From assembly GCA_038997305.1 (NCBI GenBank), contig JAWAZZ010000005.1, positions 1-52,031 on the forward strand: 52,031 nt of DNA, written 5' to 3'. The notes below the pieces were generated by a model, which saw nothing but the letters and a program-made list of their open reading frames with translations, searched no databases and was not told the DNA's origin. Source of the stretch: JAHLMO01 sp038997305. Its GTDB lineage: Archaea; Aenigmatarchaeota; Aenigmatarchaeia; CG10238-14; SpSt-28. The stretch's first letter is position 1, and every line of letters begins with the position of its first letter. Shown here one piece after another: positions 34,090 to 41,446 of this stretch. A program made the position numbers and the translations under genes.

Positions 34090-35394
34090 TTACTTTTTTA
34101 GATAATTTATCACTTCTTCGAGACTTACTTTGATTTTTTCCCTTGTCTGTAAGTTTTGAAGTGTTAGTTTATTTTCTTTTTCTTCCTCTTTTCCAAAAAT
34201 TATTGCATATTTAATTCCTCTACTTGCCAAATCTTTTATTCCGTCTAAAATGTTTTTGTATGGTTCGAAAGGAACAAAAACATTTATATCGTTATTCCTT
34301 AAAAATTCTGAAATTTCTAAAACTTTTTTAATATTAACTTCGTTAGTATAGATAATACCAACTTGTACGTATGTTTTTGTATCCAATTTAAAAACACCTA
34401 ATTCCAATCCAGCATCTATTAATCTTTCCACCCCTATAGATCCTCCAACAGCAGGAATTTTTTTACCTACAAAAATTCCAACTAAATTATCATATCTACC
34501 ACCACCAGCTAAACTTCCTATTTTTGGTTCTTTAACAACTGCTTCGAATATCATTGCAGTATAGTAATCTAAGCCTCTAACTAAGGATAAATCTATCTTT
34601 ATCCTTTTGGAATTTTTAACATATTCTAGTATATTCTGTAAAGAATTTAATCCATCAATAACTTCTTTTTGACCGAATTTTTTCAGAAAGTCTAAAATTT
34701 CTTCATTGTTCATTTCAGAAGTTTCTATCAATTCCCCAATCTTCCTTAAATCTTGCTCAGATAACTTTAGATTTTTTAGTTCTCCTAAAACTTTTTCCTT
34801 TCCTATTTTATCTAACTTATCTATTGTTCTATAAACTTTCAATAGCAAATTTTCATCTTTTATTCCCAAATATTCTTCGAATATTCCTTTTAAAATTCTT
34901 CTATCATTAATTTTTATTGTGTAATTTTTAAAATCGAAAGCATCAAAAACATCGATAACTACATTTAATATTTCTACATCAGCTAAAATTGAGTCACTAC
35001 CAACAATATCAACATCACACTGCCAAAACTCTCTATATCTACCCTTTTGAGGCTCCTCATATCTAAAAACTCTTCCTATATGGTATCTCTTAAAAGGTAA
35101 TTTTGGCCTAAACCTGGCTATATACCTAGCTAGAGGAACTGTTAAATCATATCTTAGCCCAAACTCTTTATCGCTATAGGGCAATTTAAAACGCCATATC
35201 AATTTGTTCTCAACTTCTTCTCCATACTTTCCAGCTAAAGTTTCAAATTTCTCGACTATAGGAGTTTCAATAGGATCAAAACCATACTTTTGAAATATCC
35301 TTTCTATTTTTCCAAAGATTTTTTTCCTTAATATTTCTATTTCTGGTGGAAAATCTCTAAAACCTTTTGGAGGCAAAAAATCTTTATTACTCAT
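34090..35394 (-). CDS. hisS: Histidyl-tRNA synthetase
   Basis: Class II synthetase of 434 aa with PPKGFRDFPPE at the start, motif 1 around YGFDPIETPIVE, motif 2 RYHIGRVFRYEEPQKGRYREF, the histidine-A motif VRGLDYYTAMIFE, GGGRYDNLVG, and motif 3 VGGSIGVERL. The last 95 residues form the anticodon-binding fold. It charges tRNA-His. The gene lies directly downstream of tRNA-Lys on the same strand (33 nt between). Confidence 0.97.
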   Translation of the reverse strand: MSNKDFLPPKGFRDFPPEIEILRKKIFGKIERIFQKYGFDPIETPIVEKFETLAGKYGEEVENKLIWRFKLPYSDKEFGLRYDLTVPLARYIARFRPKLPFKRYHIGRVFRYEEPQKGRYREFWQCDVDIVGSDSILADVEILNVVIDVFDAFDFKNYTIKINDRRILKGIFEEYLGIKDENLLLKVYRTIDKLDKIGKEKVLGELKNLKLSEQDLRKIGELIETSEMNNEEILDFLKKFGQKEVIDGLNSLQNILEYVKNSKRIKIDLSLVRGLDYYTAMIFEAVVKEPKIGSLAGGGRYDNLVGIFVGKKIPAVGGSIGVERLIDAGLELGVFKLDTKTYVQVGIIYTNEVNIKKVLEISEFLRNNDINVFVPFEPYKNILDGIKDLASRGIKYAIIFGKEEEKENKLTLQNLQTREKIKVSLEEVINYLKK

Positions 35395-35427
35395 ATTTAT
35401 AAATAATTTGAAAAAATTTATCCAATT

Positions 35428-35500
35428 TGGGCCCGGCGGGATTCGAACCCGCGACCTACCGGTTAAGAGCCGGTCGCTCTACCAACTGAGCTACGGGCCC
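35428..35500 (-). tRNA. tRNA-Lys (anticodon CTT)
   Basis: On the minus strand the acceptor GGGCCCG (35500-35494) pairs with CGGGCCC (35435-35429), with discriminator A at 35428. The D-arm is TAGCTCAGTTGGTAGAGC, the anticodon stem ACCGG/CCGGT encloses loop CTCTTAA with anticodon CTT, and the T-arm is GCGGG-TTCGAAT-CCCGC. Standard class I layout, no intron, no encoded CCA. Confidence 0.97.
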
Positions 35501-35532
35501 AACATAATAAAATGAAAAATTATAAAAAATCT

Positions 35533-36006
35533 TTATTTAGTTTTTTGTTTTCTCTCCTCTAAGAAATATACTATAATCTTCCTTATAATATCGATAACTA
35601 CAGCTAAGATTAACAAATAAAGTATTATCTGATATTCGAGTTTTAATTTTACTCTATCAATACCAAAAAAGTTATCGAAGGAAAACTGCAAATAACCAAA
35701 ATTCATTACTATGATTAAAAACATTAGAATCAATATAGAATAAAGGATTGATGATAAAAACCTACTTATACCAGTAAAAAGGTTAGAAAAAATTGATAAG
35801 ATTACTATTAAAACTCCTAAAATTAGTAGTAAATAAATTTTTGTTTTATCGAAAAATAGAATACTTGTACTACAAAAATCTAAACCAAAAAATTTACATT
35901 CATAAAGTCCATAGGAGTATAAAATTAAGAGTAATGGAAAAAGAGGAAAAAGAATAAAATTTACTATTCCAACAAAAACTGTCTTAATAATCGTTTTTGA
36001 GTTCAT
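35533..36006 (-). CDS. Polytopic membrane protein, 157 aa, unknown
   Basis: Four hydrophobic spans are visible (about 8-30, 55-75, 82-105, 125-148). A loop after the first span contains two cysteines that may form an extracytoplasmic disulfide, and the C-terminus is basic and cytoplasmic. No known transporter motif was recognised. It starts 1 nt after the stop of the 173-aa gene, so the two are a translationally linked pair, possibly subunits of one membrane complex. Confidence 0.72.
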   Translation of the reverse strand: MNSKTIIKTVFVGIVNFILFPLFPLLLILYSYGLYECKFFGLDFCSTSILFFDKTKIYLLLILGVLIVILSIFSNLFTGISRFLSSILYSILILMFLIIVMNFGYLQFSFDNFFGIDRVKLKLEYQIILYLLILAVVIDIIRKIIVYFLEERKQKTK

Positions 36007-36007
36007 A

Positions 36008-36529
36008 TTATACAGAAAACGAAATTAGTTTGCTTGCATTTATTTCTCCAAAGAATTCCAACTTCATAAAGTCTTGCATATTAATTCTTATTAAGATATT
36101 AAACTTAGACATTGATAACTCTCTTGAAATCTCTTCCCTAACTATGTTTTCATCTTTAGTTTTATTAAAAACTTCTAAAGAATACTTGATAAGTTCCTCT
36201 TGGATAGAAGAAAAATTATAAACCGGAGTTACTTCTCTTGATTCGTTACTTTTTAATCTAATGTTTTCAATTTTGATTATTTCGAAAGTTCTATTGAAAA
36301 TTGAGAAATTCCCATACATATCAAAATCTTTAACCTCAAAAATTGACGGATTAAATATTAAAATATTACCAAATTCCTTCCCTTCAAAAATTTTTTGAAA
36401 TTGAATAGAATTGAATGAGAAAAATGTTATTATCCCTAAAAAACTTACTACAAAAATAAAAATTGCCAACAAACTTAATAAAGTAGATAATATAACTAAA
36501 GATGTATTTAATATTTTGAACTTATCCAT
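36008..36529 (-). CDS. Single-span membrane protein, 173 aa, unknown
   Basis: One strong hydrophobic span at about 8-36 follows a short basic N-terminus. An extracytoplasmic domain with several N-x-S/T sites follows (ISVFNRTF-like and YNFSSI regions, about 75-110). The pattern is N-in, C-out. It is the first gene of a two-gene operon with the 157-aa membrane protein and is divergent from the ATP-cone gene across 30 nt. No domain recognised. Confidence 0.72.
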   Translation of the reverse strand: MDKFKILNTSLVILSTLLSLLAIFIFVVSFLGIITFFSFNSIQFQKIFEGKEFGNILIFNPSIFEVKDFDMYGNFSIFNRTFEIIKIENIRLKSNESREVTPVYNFSSIQEELIKYSLEVFNKTKDENIVREEISRELSMSKFNILIRINMQDFMKLEFFGEINASKLISFSV

Positions 36530-36559
36530 TAAATAATTTATTAAAAATGAAATATTTTT

Positions 36560-36883
36560 ATGGATTTCGGAATAAAAGTAAAAAAGAAAAATGGAAGGAT
36601 GGAAGATTTTATAATAGAAAAGATTGTAGTAAGTATACTTAGAAGTGGTGCTGATATTATTACGGCTAGAAAAATTGCATATATAGTTTTAGGTAAACTG
36701 CTTGAAAAAAAGAAAAAGGAAGTTTCAACAAAAGAATTAACAAAGTTAATATTGGATTTATTGAAAAAAGAGGATAAAAATGCCTATAAGAATTGGATTA
36801 TATTCAATAAATACTTAAAGAAGAAAAAGAAAGAAGCTGAAGCAAAAATTTCCAAAAATCTTTTAGAATATTTAAAAAAATAA
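36560..36883 (+). CDS. Stand-alone ATP-cone domain protein
   Basis: The 107 aa contain an ATP-cone: VKKKNGRMEDFIIEKIVVSILRSGAD, then KIAYIVLGKLLEKK, KEVSTKELTKLILDLLKKE and YKNWIIFNKYLKKKKK. ATP-cones bind ATP or dATP and regulate ribonucleotide reductase or the repressor NrdR. Here neither a reductase nor the NrdR zinc ribbon is attached, so it is likely a small nucleotide-sensing protein. It is convergent with ftsZ (17 nt between stops). Confidence 0.85.
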   Translation: MDFGIKVKKKNGRMEDFIIEKIVVSILRSGADIITARKIAYIVLGKLLEKKKKEVSTKELTKLILDLLKKEDKNAYKNWIIFNKYLKKKKKEAEAKISKNLLEYLKK

Positions 36884-36900
36884 AAAAAGAGGAAGAAGAA

Positions 36901-38052
36901 TTATTTCAATACGTCAATTCCTAATAAACTACTTGTTTCTTTTGTTAAACCTCTCTCAACAGCAACCCTTCCTAAGATGTATGGAGATTTGACTCCAGTA
37001 ACAATAGTAATTACTTGAATTCTTCCTTCGTATTCTGGCATTATTCTAGCACCAATGAATACTGTTGCACTTGGATCTAATTGAGAATAAACATGATGCA
37101 TTATCTGATGCACTTCTTCTAATTTCAAATCTTCTCCACCAGTAACATGAATTAATGCGCCTGCAGCTCCTGTATAATCTACATCAATTAATGGATTTTG
37201 TAATGCCTTCATAACAGCGTCTCTGGCTCTATCACTAGAAGAACTTTCAGCAATTCCTAGTGCAGCAACACCTCCACCTGTACTCATTACACTTCTTACA
37301 TCAGCATAATCTAAGTTAATCAAACTTGGTAATGTTATCGTTTCTGTAATTCCTTTAATCATGTTAGCAACTAACTCGTCTGCAACTGCAAAAGCTTGTT
37401 GCAAAGTTAAGTTTCCTGCATATTTCAATAATCTATCGTTTTCAATTACAATAACAGTATCAGCATGTTCTCTCAATCTAGCCAAACCCTCTTCTGCTTT
37501 GAACCTTCTTGAACCTTCTGCACTAAATGGCATTTCTACTACACCAATAACTAATGCTCCCATAGATTTTGCAATTTCTGCAACAACAGGTGCTGCTCCT
37601 GTACCTGTACCTTTACCTAAACCAGCTAATACAAAAACCATGTCTGCTCCTTCTATAGCTTCTTTAATTTCATTTCTACTTTCTTCAGCAGCTTTTCTTC
37701 CAACTTCAGGAATTCCTCCACATCCTAAACCTCTTGTTAATTCTTTTCCTATTAAAATTCTTTTATCTGCTTTTGTTACTGCTAAATGCTTTGCATCAGT
37801 ATTTAATGCTACAGTAGTTGCACCATAAACTCCTAATTCATGCAATCTGGTAATAGTATTACAACCAGCACCCCCTACACCTACTGCAACTATTTTTGCT
37901 TTTTTAACATCTACACCAAACTGTTCTTTTGCTAATTGGAAGTAATCAACATCTTTTCTAATTACTCCACTAGATAATTTTGCAGCTGTCATTAAATTTG
38001 GATTTTCTCCTTCCAAAGCTCTTCTCAATGCGTTTTTTATTATAGTCTCCAT
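36901..38052 (-). CDS. ftsZ: Cell division GTPase FtsZ
   Basis: This is a complete FtsZ of 383 aa with GVGGAGCNTITRL near 57-69, AGLGKGTGTGAAPVV (tubulin signature) near 143-157, and the synergy-loop NLDYADVRSVMSTGG near 245. A short C-terminus follows the folded domain. It polymerises with GTP at the division site; SepF (15484-15825) is its likely membrane anchor. The minus-strand promoter (TATA-like at about 38066-38081) lies only about 15-30 nt before the ATG, and a G-rich element sits just upstream of it. Confidence 0.97.
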   Translation of the reverse strand: METIIKNALRRALEGENPNLMTAAKLSSGVIRKDVDYFQLAKEQFGVDVKKAKIVAVGVGGAGCNTITRLHELGVYGATTVALNTDAKHLAVTKADKRILIGKELTRGLGCGGIPEVGRKAAEESRNEIKEAIEGADMVFVLAGLGKGTGTGAAPVVAEIAKSMGALVIGVVEMPFSAEGSRRFKAEEGLARLREHADTVIVIENDRLLKYAGNLTLQQAFAVADELVANMIKGITETITLPSLINLDYADVRSVMSTGGGVAALGIAESSSSDRARDAVMKALQNPLIDVDYTGAAGALIHVTGGEDLKLEEVHQIMHHVYSQLDPSATVFIGARIMPEYEGRIQVITIVTGVKSPYILGRVAVERGLTKETSSLLGIDVLK

Positions 38053-38103
38053 GTTTTTATCGAAATCTATATATTATAGATCATACATTATTCTATTTAG
38101 AAG

Positions 38104-38162
38104 CCCCAAGCTGTACTAAGCCCCATTAGAAATTCCCCAAGCCCCATAAGCCCCAAGCCCCC
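38104..38162 (-). promoter_or_regulatory. Six G4-tracts upstream of ftsZ, potential G-quadruplex
   Basis: On the minus strand six runs of four or five G lie at 38158-38162, 38151-38154, 38142-38145, 38135-38138, 38121-38124 and 38104-38107. They are mostly separated by CTT-type spacers (GGGGCTT repeats). The four upstream runs, with loops of 3, 5 and 3 nt, fit a canonical G-quadruplex. This GC-rich island lies between the ftsZ TATA region and the divergent pilin-like gene, in an otherwise very AT-rich genome. It may regulate ftsZ or the pilin gene, or mark a protein site. Confidence 0.7.
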
Positions 38163-38264
38163 TAAAAATATTCTTCTTTTTATCTTAATTTATTGATTTC
38201 TACAATTTTTTATACATATTTAAAAAGATTCTTTAAATTATTCTTAACCTTTCTTTTCTCTTAA

Positions 38265-38278
38265 TATTTATATAAAAT
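38265..38278 (+). promoter_or_regulatory. TATA-like box of the pilin-like gene
   Basis: The AT-only run ATATTTATATAAAA ends about 18 nt before the ATG at 38296. It is the best TATA candidate in the gap, consistent with a leaderless or nearly leaderless transcript. Confidence 0.5.
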
Positions 38279-38295
38279 TTGACCTATCATAATTT

Positions 38296-38664
38296 ATGAG
38301 AGGTTTAACAACAATAGAACTAATAATAATAATAGTGGTTCTTGTTGTAACAGCACTTTTCATACTCAGTTGGCTAGGTCTAGGAAGTAATCCGCTAGAC
38401 TGGTTCAAGAAACAGTCAATAAAAAATACTTTCTGTTCAGAAATAGTAGAAAGAACAAGATGCAATATAGAAGAGTATAACTCGATAGACGATCTAGGAA
38501 TAAGCTATTACGATGCCTCAACAAAAATCAGAAAATCAGAAATAGGAACTGGTAGTCCTGATGAATTTGCAACATATGGGGAAGTTTGTGGCTATTTTGG
38601 ATATAAAGGAGAATCAAACTTCAAAGATTGTTTAGTAAAACTTTGCGGATGTAAAATAAAATAA
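38296..38664 (+). CDS. Type IV pilin-like protein, 122 aa
   Basis: The N-terminus MRG-LTTIE followed by about 20 hydrophobic residues is a class III (prepilin) signal. Cleavage after G3 would leave leucine at +1 and glutamate at +5, as in type IV pilins and archaellins. The short mature domain has six cysteines, several near the end (VCGYFGYK, KLCGCKIK), suggesting disulfides. It would be polymerised into a surface filament by a TadC-like platform such as the one at 44147. The gene is divergent from ftsZ and convergent with the membrane-protein operon that follows. Confidence 0.82.
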   Translation: MRGLTTIELIIIIVVLVVTALFILSWLGLGSNPLDWFKKQSIKNTFCSEIVERTRCNIEEYNSIDDLGISYYDASTKIRKSEIGTGSPDEFATYGEVCGYFGYKGESNFKDCLVKLCGCKIK

Positions 38665-38666
38665 TC

Positions 38667-39941
38667 TTAACACTCTTTCAGGCTCAACCCCCTTTCATAT
38701 TTTTCTTGAGTTGAAATATCTGCCTCTATCAATAAGATTACCTTGTCTAACCTTTCAGACTCGTATTTACAAATACCTAGATCACTATAAACAGAACAAA
38801 TAGAATAACCTTTATCTCTTAGTTTTTTAGCGCAATCCTCCAAGTTTTCATTAGAAACTTTTCCACAGACACTTTCTATAATATTCTTAGAATCATTTTG
38901 AACATTTAAAATTTGTGAAGTAGATTTTCCGCCGACAAATCTCTTTATCTCTATCTCAAAAGGTTGAAAAACACAACCAAAACCATTTTCCTTTGAAAGA
39001 TATAATTTACCATTTATCCACTTATTTACTTCTAGTAAACATTCTTGTTCTGATTTAATTGTTTCTATCCTTTTTTCGAAAAAAGTCTCAACTTCCAGCG
39101 AATAATTTATTAGTTTTATGCTAATTTTTCTAACGAAAACGTCTTCCCCTTCTAACTCTAATCCTAAATCTAATGGAAGTAAATTATTATATGGTAGAGG
39201 AGATGGTCTAACATATATTCTTATTGGTGCTTTACTTACACTCCATCTTATTCTATCTTCTAGAGAATTTGTTTGAATTTCGACAATCCCTGAAATTTTG
39301 GTATCATAGCTGATTATAGTAGATACTTTAGGATTTTCATAACAATATAAACTTTTTCCTGCAGAAAAATCTAAAGAATATAACTTACAATCCTCCCAGC
39401 AAATTTTTCCTGTATAAGATTCTCCTTTATAACACTCTTTAGGATATAAATTTATTAAAGATTTTTCTGAATTACAAAAATTTAGCCCAGAGATTATTGA
39501 ATTGTCAAATATCCTTTTAAAAGAAATGTCATATCGCTTCTTACTCCCTGAAGTTATAATATCAGAAGAATCAAACTTATCTATAATAACCTTTCTTTTA
39601 TCTGAAGTGGAAAAATATAATTCAGAATTTATTGACAACGAAATGTTTGATTGATGTTTATTCTCTATATACAAAGGGAATGTAAAAGATGAAGATGAAT
39701 TAGTAAAGTCCGGATAAGAAAAACTTACATCTAAATAACTTTCGCTCTTAATCTTAGGTAATTTGAAATATTCCCTTATCTCTAACTTATTAAGTATAGA
39801 ATAAACAAAATATCCTAAAACTACAAACAAAATACCCAGAATTATAACCAAAAGAAATATTAATTTAGATTTTCTGTTTTGAATTTTCTCAGACAAATTA
39901 TTCATTTTTTGTGATAATGAATTATAGTCTATCCTCAGCAT
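38667..39941 (-). CDS. Membrane-anchored extracytoplasmic protein, about 424 aa, last gene of the pilus-like operon
   Basis: A hydrophobic span lies about 29-52 residues in (FLLVIILGILFVVLGYFVY), after a cytoplasmic helix. A large outside domain of beta-strand character follows, with about 14 cysteines and many N-x-S/T sites. The start is uncertain: ATGs occur at 39956, 39941 and 39905. The middle one is used because it gives a modest 20-nt overlap with the preceding gene; the last would leave a 16-nt gap. It is the terminal gene of a run of N-anchored proteins. No known domain. Confidence 0.78.
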   Translation of the reverse strand: MLRIDYNSLSQKMNNLSEKIQNRKSKLIFLLVIILGILFVVLGYFVYSILNKLEIREYFKLPKIKSESYLDVSFSYPDFTNSSSSFTFPLYIENKHQSNISLSINSELYFSTSDKRKVIIDKFDSSDIITSGSKKRYDISFKRIFDNSIISGLNFCNSEKSLINLYPKECYKGESYTGKICWEDCKLYSLDFSAGKSLYCYENPKVSTIISYDTKISGIVEIQTNSLEDRIRWSVSKAPIRIYVRPSPLPYNNLLPLDLGLELEGEDVFVRKISIKLINYSLEVETFFEKRIETIKSEQECLLEVNKWINGKLYLSKENGFGCVFQPFEIEIKRFVGGKSTSQILNVQNDSKNIIESVCGKVSNENLEDCAKKLRDKGYSICSVYSDLGICKYESERLDKVILLIEADISTQEKYERGLSLKEC

Positions 39942-40269
39942 AATAAAATATAACAAAGTCTATTCCTTCAAGTTTTTCCTTTGGTTTTCCAAAAACAGAG
40001 TAAGTTATTTTATTATCTTTTACCTCTACGTCTTTAACCTCTATTATGAGATATTCTGTCGAAAGAGAAAATTCTGATCTTTTTTCCTTAACAAGATTAG
40101 AAATTGTTTGCTTGTATGTTTCAAATTCATTGATCATTTTTGAAATCTTAGAAGAAAAATCTATGATTTTTATTTCGCTGCTCATCAAAATTCCAGAAAC
40201 ATAGAAAACTATTATAAATATGAAAATTGGTAATAGTAAAAATAATAGTTGAGCTACAATACTTTTCAT
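39922..40269 (-). CDS. Small N-anchored membrane protein, 115 aa
   Basis: A long hydrophobic N-terminus (about 4-28) is followed by a coiled-coil-like helix (KISKMINEFETYKQTISNL) and a short beta region. There are no cysteines. The layout (cytoplasmic nub, one span, helical stalk, small head) resembles minor pilins or TadE-type pseudopilins, but the prepilin cleavage motif is not present. It overlaps the upstream gene's stop by 4 nt (ATGA). Confidence 0.72.
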   Translation of the reverse strand: MKSIVAQLLFLLLPIFIFIIVFYVSGILMSSEIKIIDFSSKISKMINEFETYKQTISNLVKEKRSEFSLSTEYLIIEVKDVEVKDNKITYSVFGKPKEKLEGIDFVIFYYAEDRL

Positions 40270-40655
40270 AGTTTAATTATTATGTTTATTCTTTTTTCAT
40301 CGTAAAACAACTGACAATTATAGATTTCATTAAGTTTTATCTTTCCTTCTCTTATAAAATATTTGTCTATAACTATTTCGAAAGCTTCTAAACCTAAAGA
40401 TTTGACTTTACTTCTAATGATTTCTATATTAGAGTCTTTATTAATTCCGTCTGACAGCTCTATTATGTTTTTTCTTATCTCAGAATTTAGAAAAATATTA
40501 CATAAACTTATTGCTTGAAGGTTTTCTTTCTCTATTTTAAATTTTATTGCAACTTGTCTTTTAGGTAAATTATCTAGTAGGAAAAATATTATTGAAAAAG
40601 CAAAAATTCCAAACATTATCGCTAAAAATACGTTTATTATCTTTGGTATTAACAT
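40266..40655 (-). CDS. Small N-anchored membrane protein, 129 aa
   Basis: A single span lies at about 7-29 (VFLAIMFGIFAFSIIFFLL), followed by a 95-residue extracytoplasmic domain with two cysteines (SLCNIF and NCQLFY) and mixed helix/strand character. It has the same general build as its neighbours at 39922, 40649 and 41046. Its start overlaps the upstream gene by 7 nt and its stop overlaps the next start (ATGA), a tightly coupled operon. Function unknown, probably a minor component of the surface apparatus. Confidence 0.72.
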   Translation of the reverse strand: MLIPKIINVFLAIMFGIFAFSIIFFLLDNLPKRQVAIKFKIEKENLQAISLCNIFLNSEIRKNIIELSDGINKDSNIEIIRSKVKSLGLEAFEIVIDKYFIREGKIKLNEIYNCQLFYDEKRINIIIKL

Positions 40656-41044
40656 ATTATCACAATTCCACCGACATATTTTTGATTGTTATAAAAAACA
40701 GCAAAACCTTTTACAACTTCTTTTTCTCTATCACAATCTTTACCAATAACAACTTTTTCTCCCTCCACTATAAAATTCATATTAAAATCTTGAGTTATGC
40801 AAAAGTTTCTATTCTTTATCTTTTCAAAATCTAATATTCCTTTGTTATTTTGCTCGAGTATACATTTGTCTCCCAGTAAAACATCTAAAAATCTTAACTT
40901 TTTTGAAATATTTGAATTTTCTTTAATAACTTCTAGATTATATTCTGTATAGAGAATAAAAGTGCCTAAAGTGAAGGACAAAGATATAATTATCATAAGC
41001 ACATCCAAACTAACTTCTGGAATTATATGAACTTGTAGTTTCAT
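40649..41044 (-). CDS. Small N-anchored membrane protein, 131 aa
   Basis: A span at about 13-33 (VLMIIISLSFTLGTFILYT) follows a short N-terminus. The outer domain has four cysteines (DKCILEQ, NFCITQD, KDCDRE and the final IIC) and strand-rich segments. It starts 1 nt after the stop of the gene at 41046 and overlaps the next gene by 7 nt. Probably one of a set of small pseudopilin-like subunits; no database family recognised. Confidence 0.72.
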   Translation of the reverse strand: MKLQVHIIPEVSLDVLMIIISLSFTLGTFILYTEYNLEVIKENSNISKKLRFLDVLLGDKCILEQNNKGILDFEKIKNRNFCITQDFNMNFIVEGEKVVIGKDCDREKEVVKGFAVFYNNQKYVGGIVIIC

Positions 41045-41045
41045 G

Positions 41046-41444
41046 TTAAGATATTGTTATTTTATCGTTAACCTTCGAAATTATTATTTTTGATGGGAAT
41101 TGTTTATTAGCGGTTATTGGATTTTTTACATCTAAAACTATATAACTTGGCTTAAAATAAACCTCACTATATTTTTCATTTTTTATATATACAGTCACAT
41201 TATTTTCAAAAAAATATATTTTCATTTCAGATGGCGGTAAAGTTAAAATTATTGATAAGTTTGATGAGGAAGAGGACACAGAAGATAAAACATTTGCAAA
41301 GAATTCTGCTGATTGTTTTGAGATAATATAGTTTTTCTTTACAATGTTTATAAAGAGTATATTAACAGAAAAATAAACCATAATGACTACGAAAATTCCC
41401 GAAAAAAATAATATCAAATATGTAATAAATGCTGATGACTTCAT
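41046..41444 (-). CDS. Small N-anchored membrane protein, 132 aa (TadE-like layout)
   Basis: The N-terminal span (about 5-32) follows MKSSA and is followed by a helix, a serine-rich stretch (SSVSSSSSN) and a strand-rich domain without cysteines. A longer frame to 41486 exists but would overlap the 891-aa gene by 40 nt; the ATG at 41444, 2 nt after that gene's stop, is preferred. The layout matches TadE/pseudopilin-type proteins of Tad pili. Clear motifs are lacking, so this is only a resemblance. Confidence 0.72.
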   Translation of the reverse strand: MKSSAFITYLILFFSGIFVVIMVYFSVNILFINIVKKNYIISKQSAEFFANVLSSVSSSSSNLSIILTLPPSEMKIYFFENNVTVYIKNEKYSEVYFKPSYIVLDVKNPITANKQFPSKIIISKVNDKITIS

Positions 41445-41446
41445 GA

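Noticed and set aside
38101..38162. CCCC-AAG repeats as a short CRISPR or satellite array
   Set aside because: The unit is only about 7 bp with irregular spacing and no spacers; a G-quadruplex or protein-site explanation fits better.
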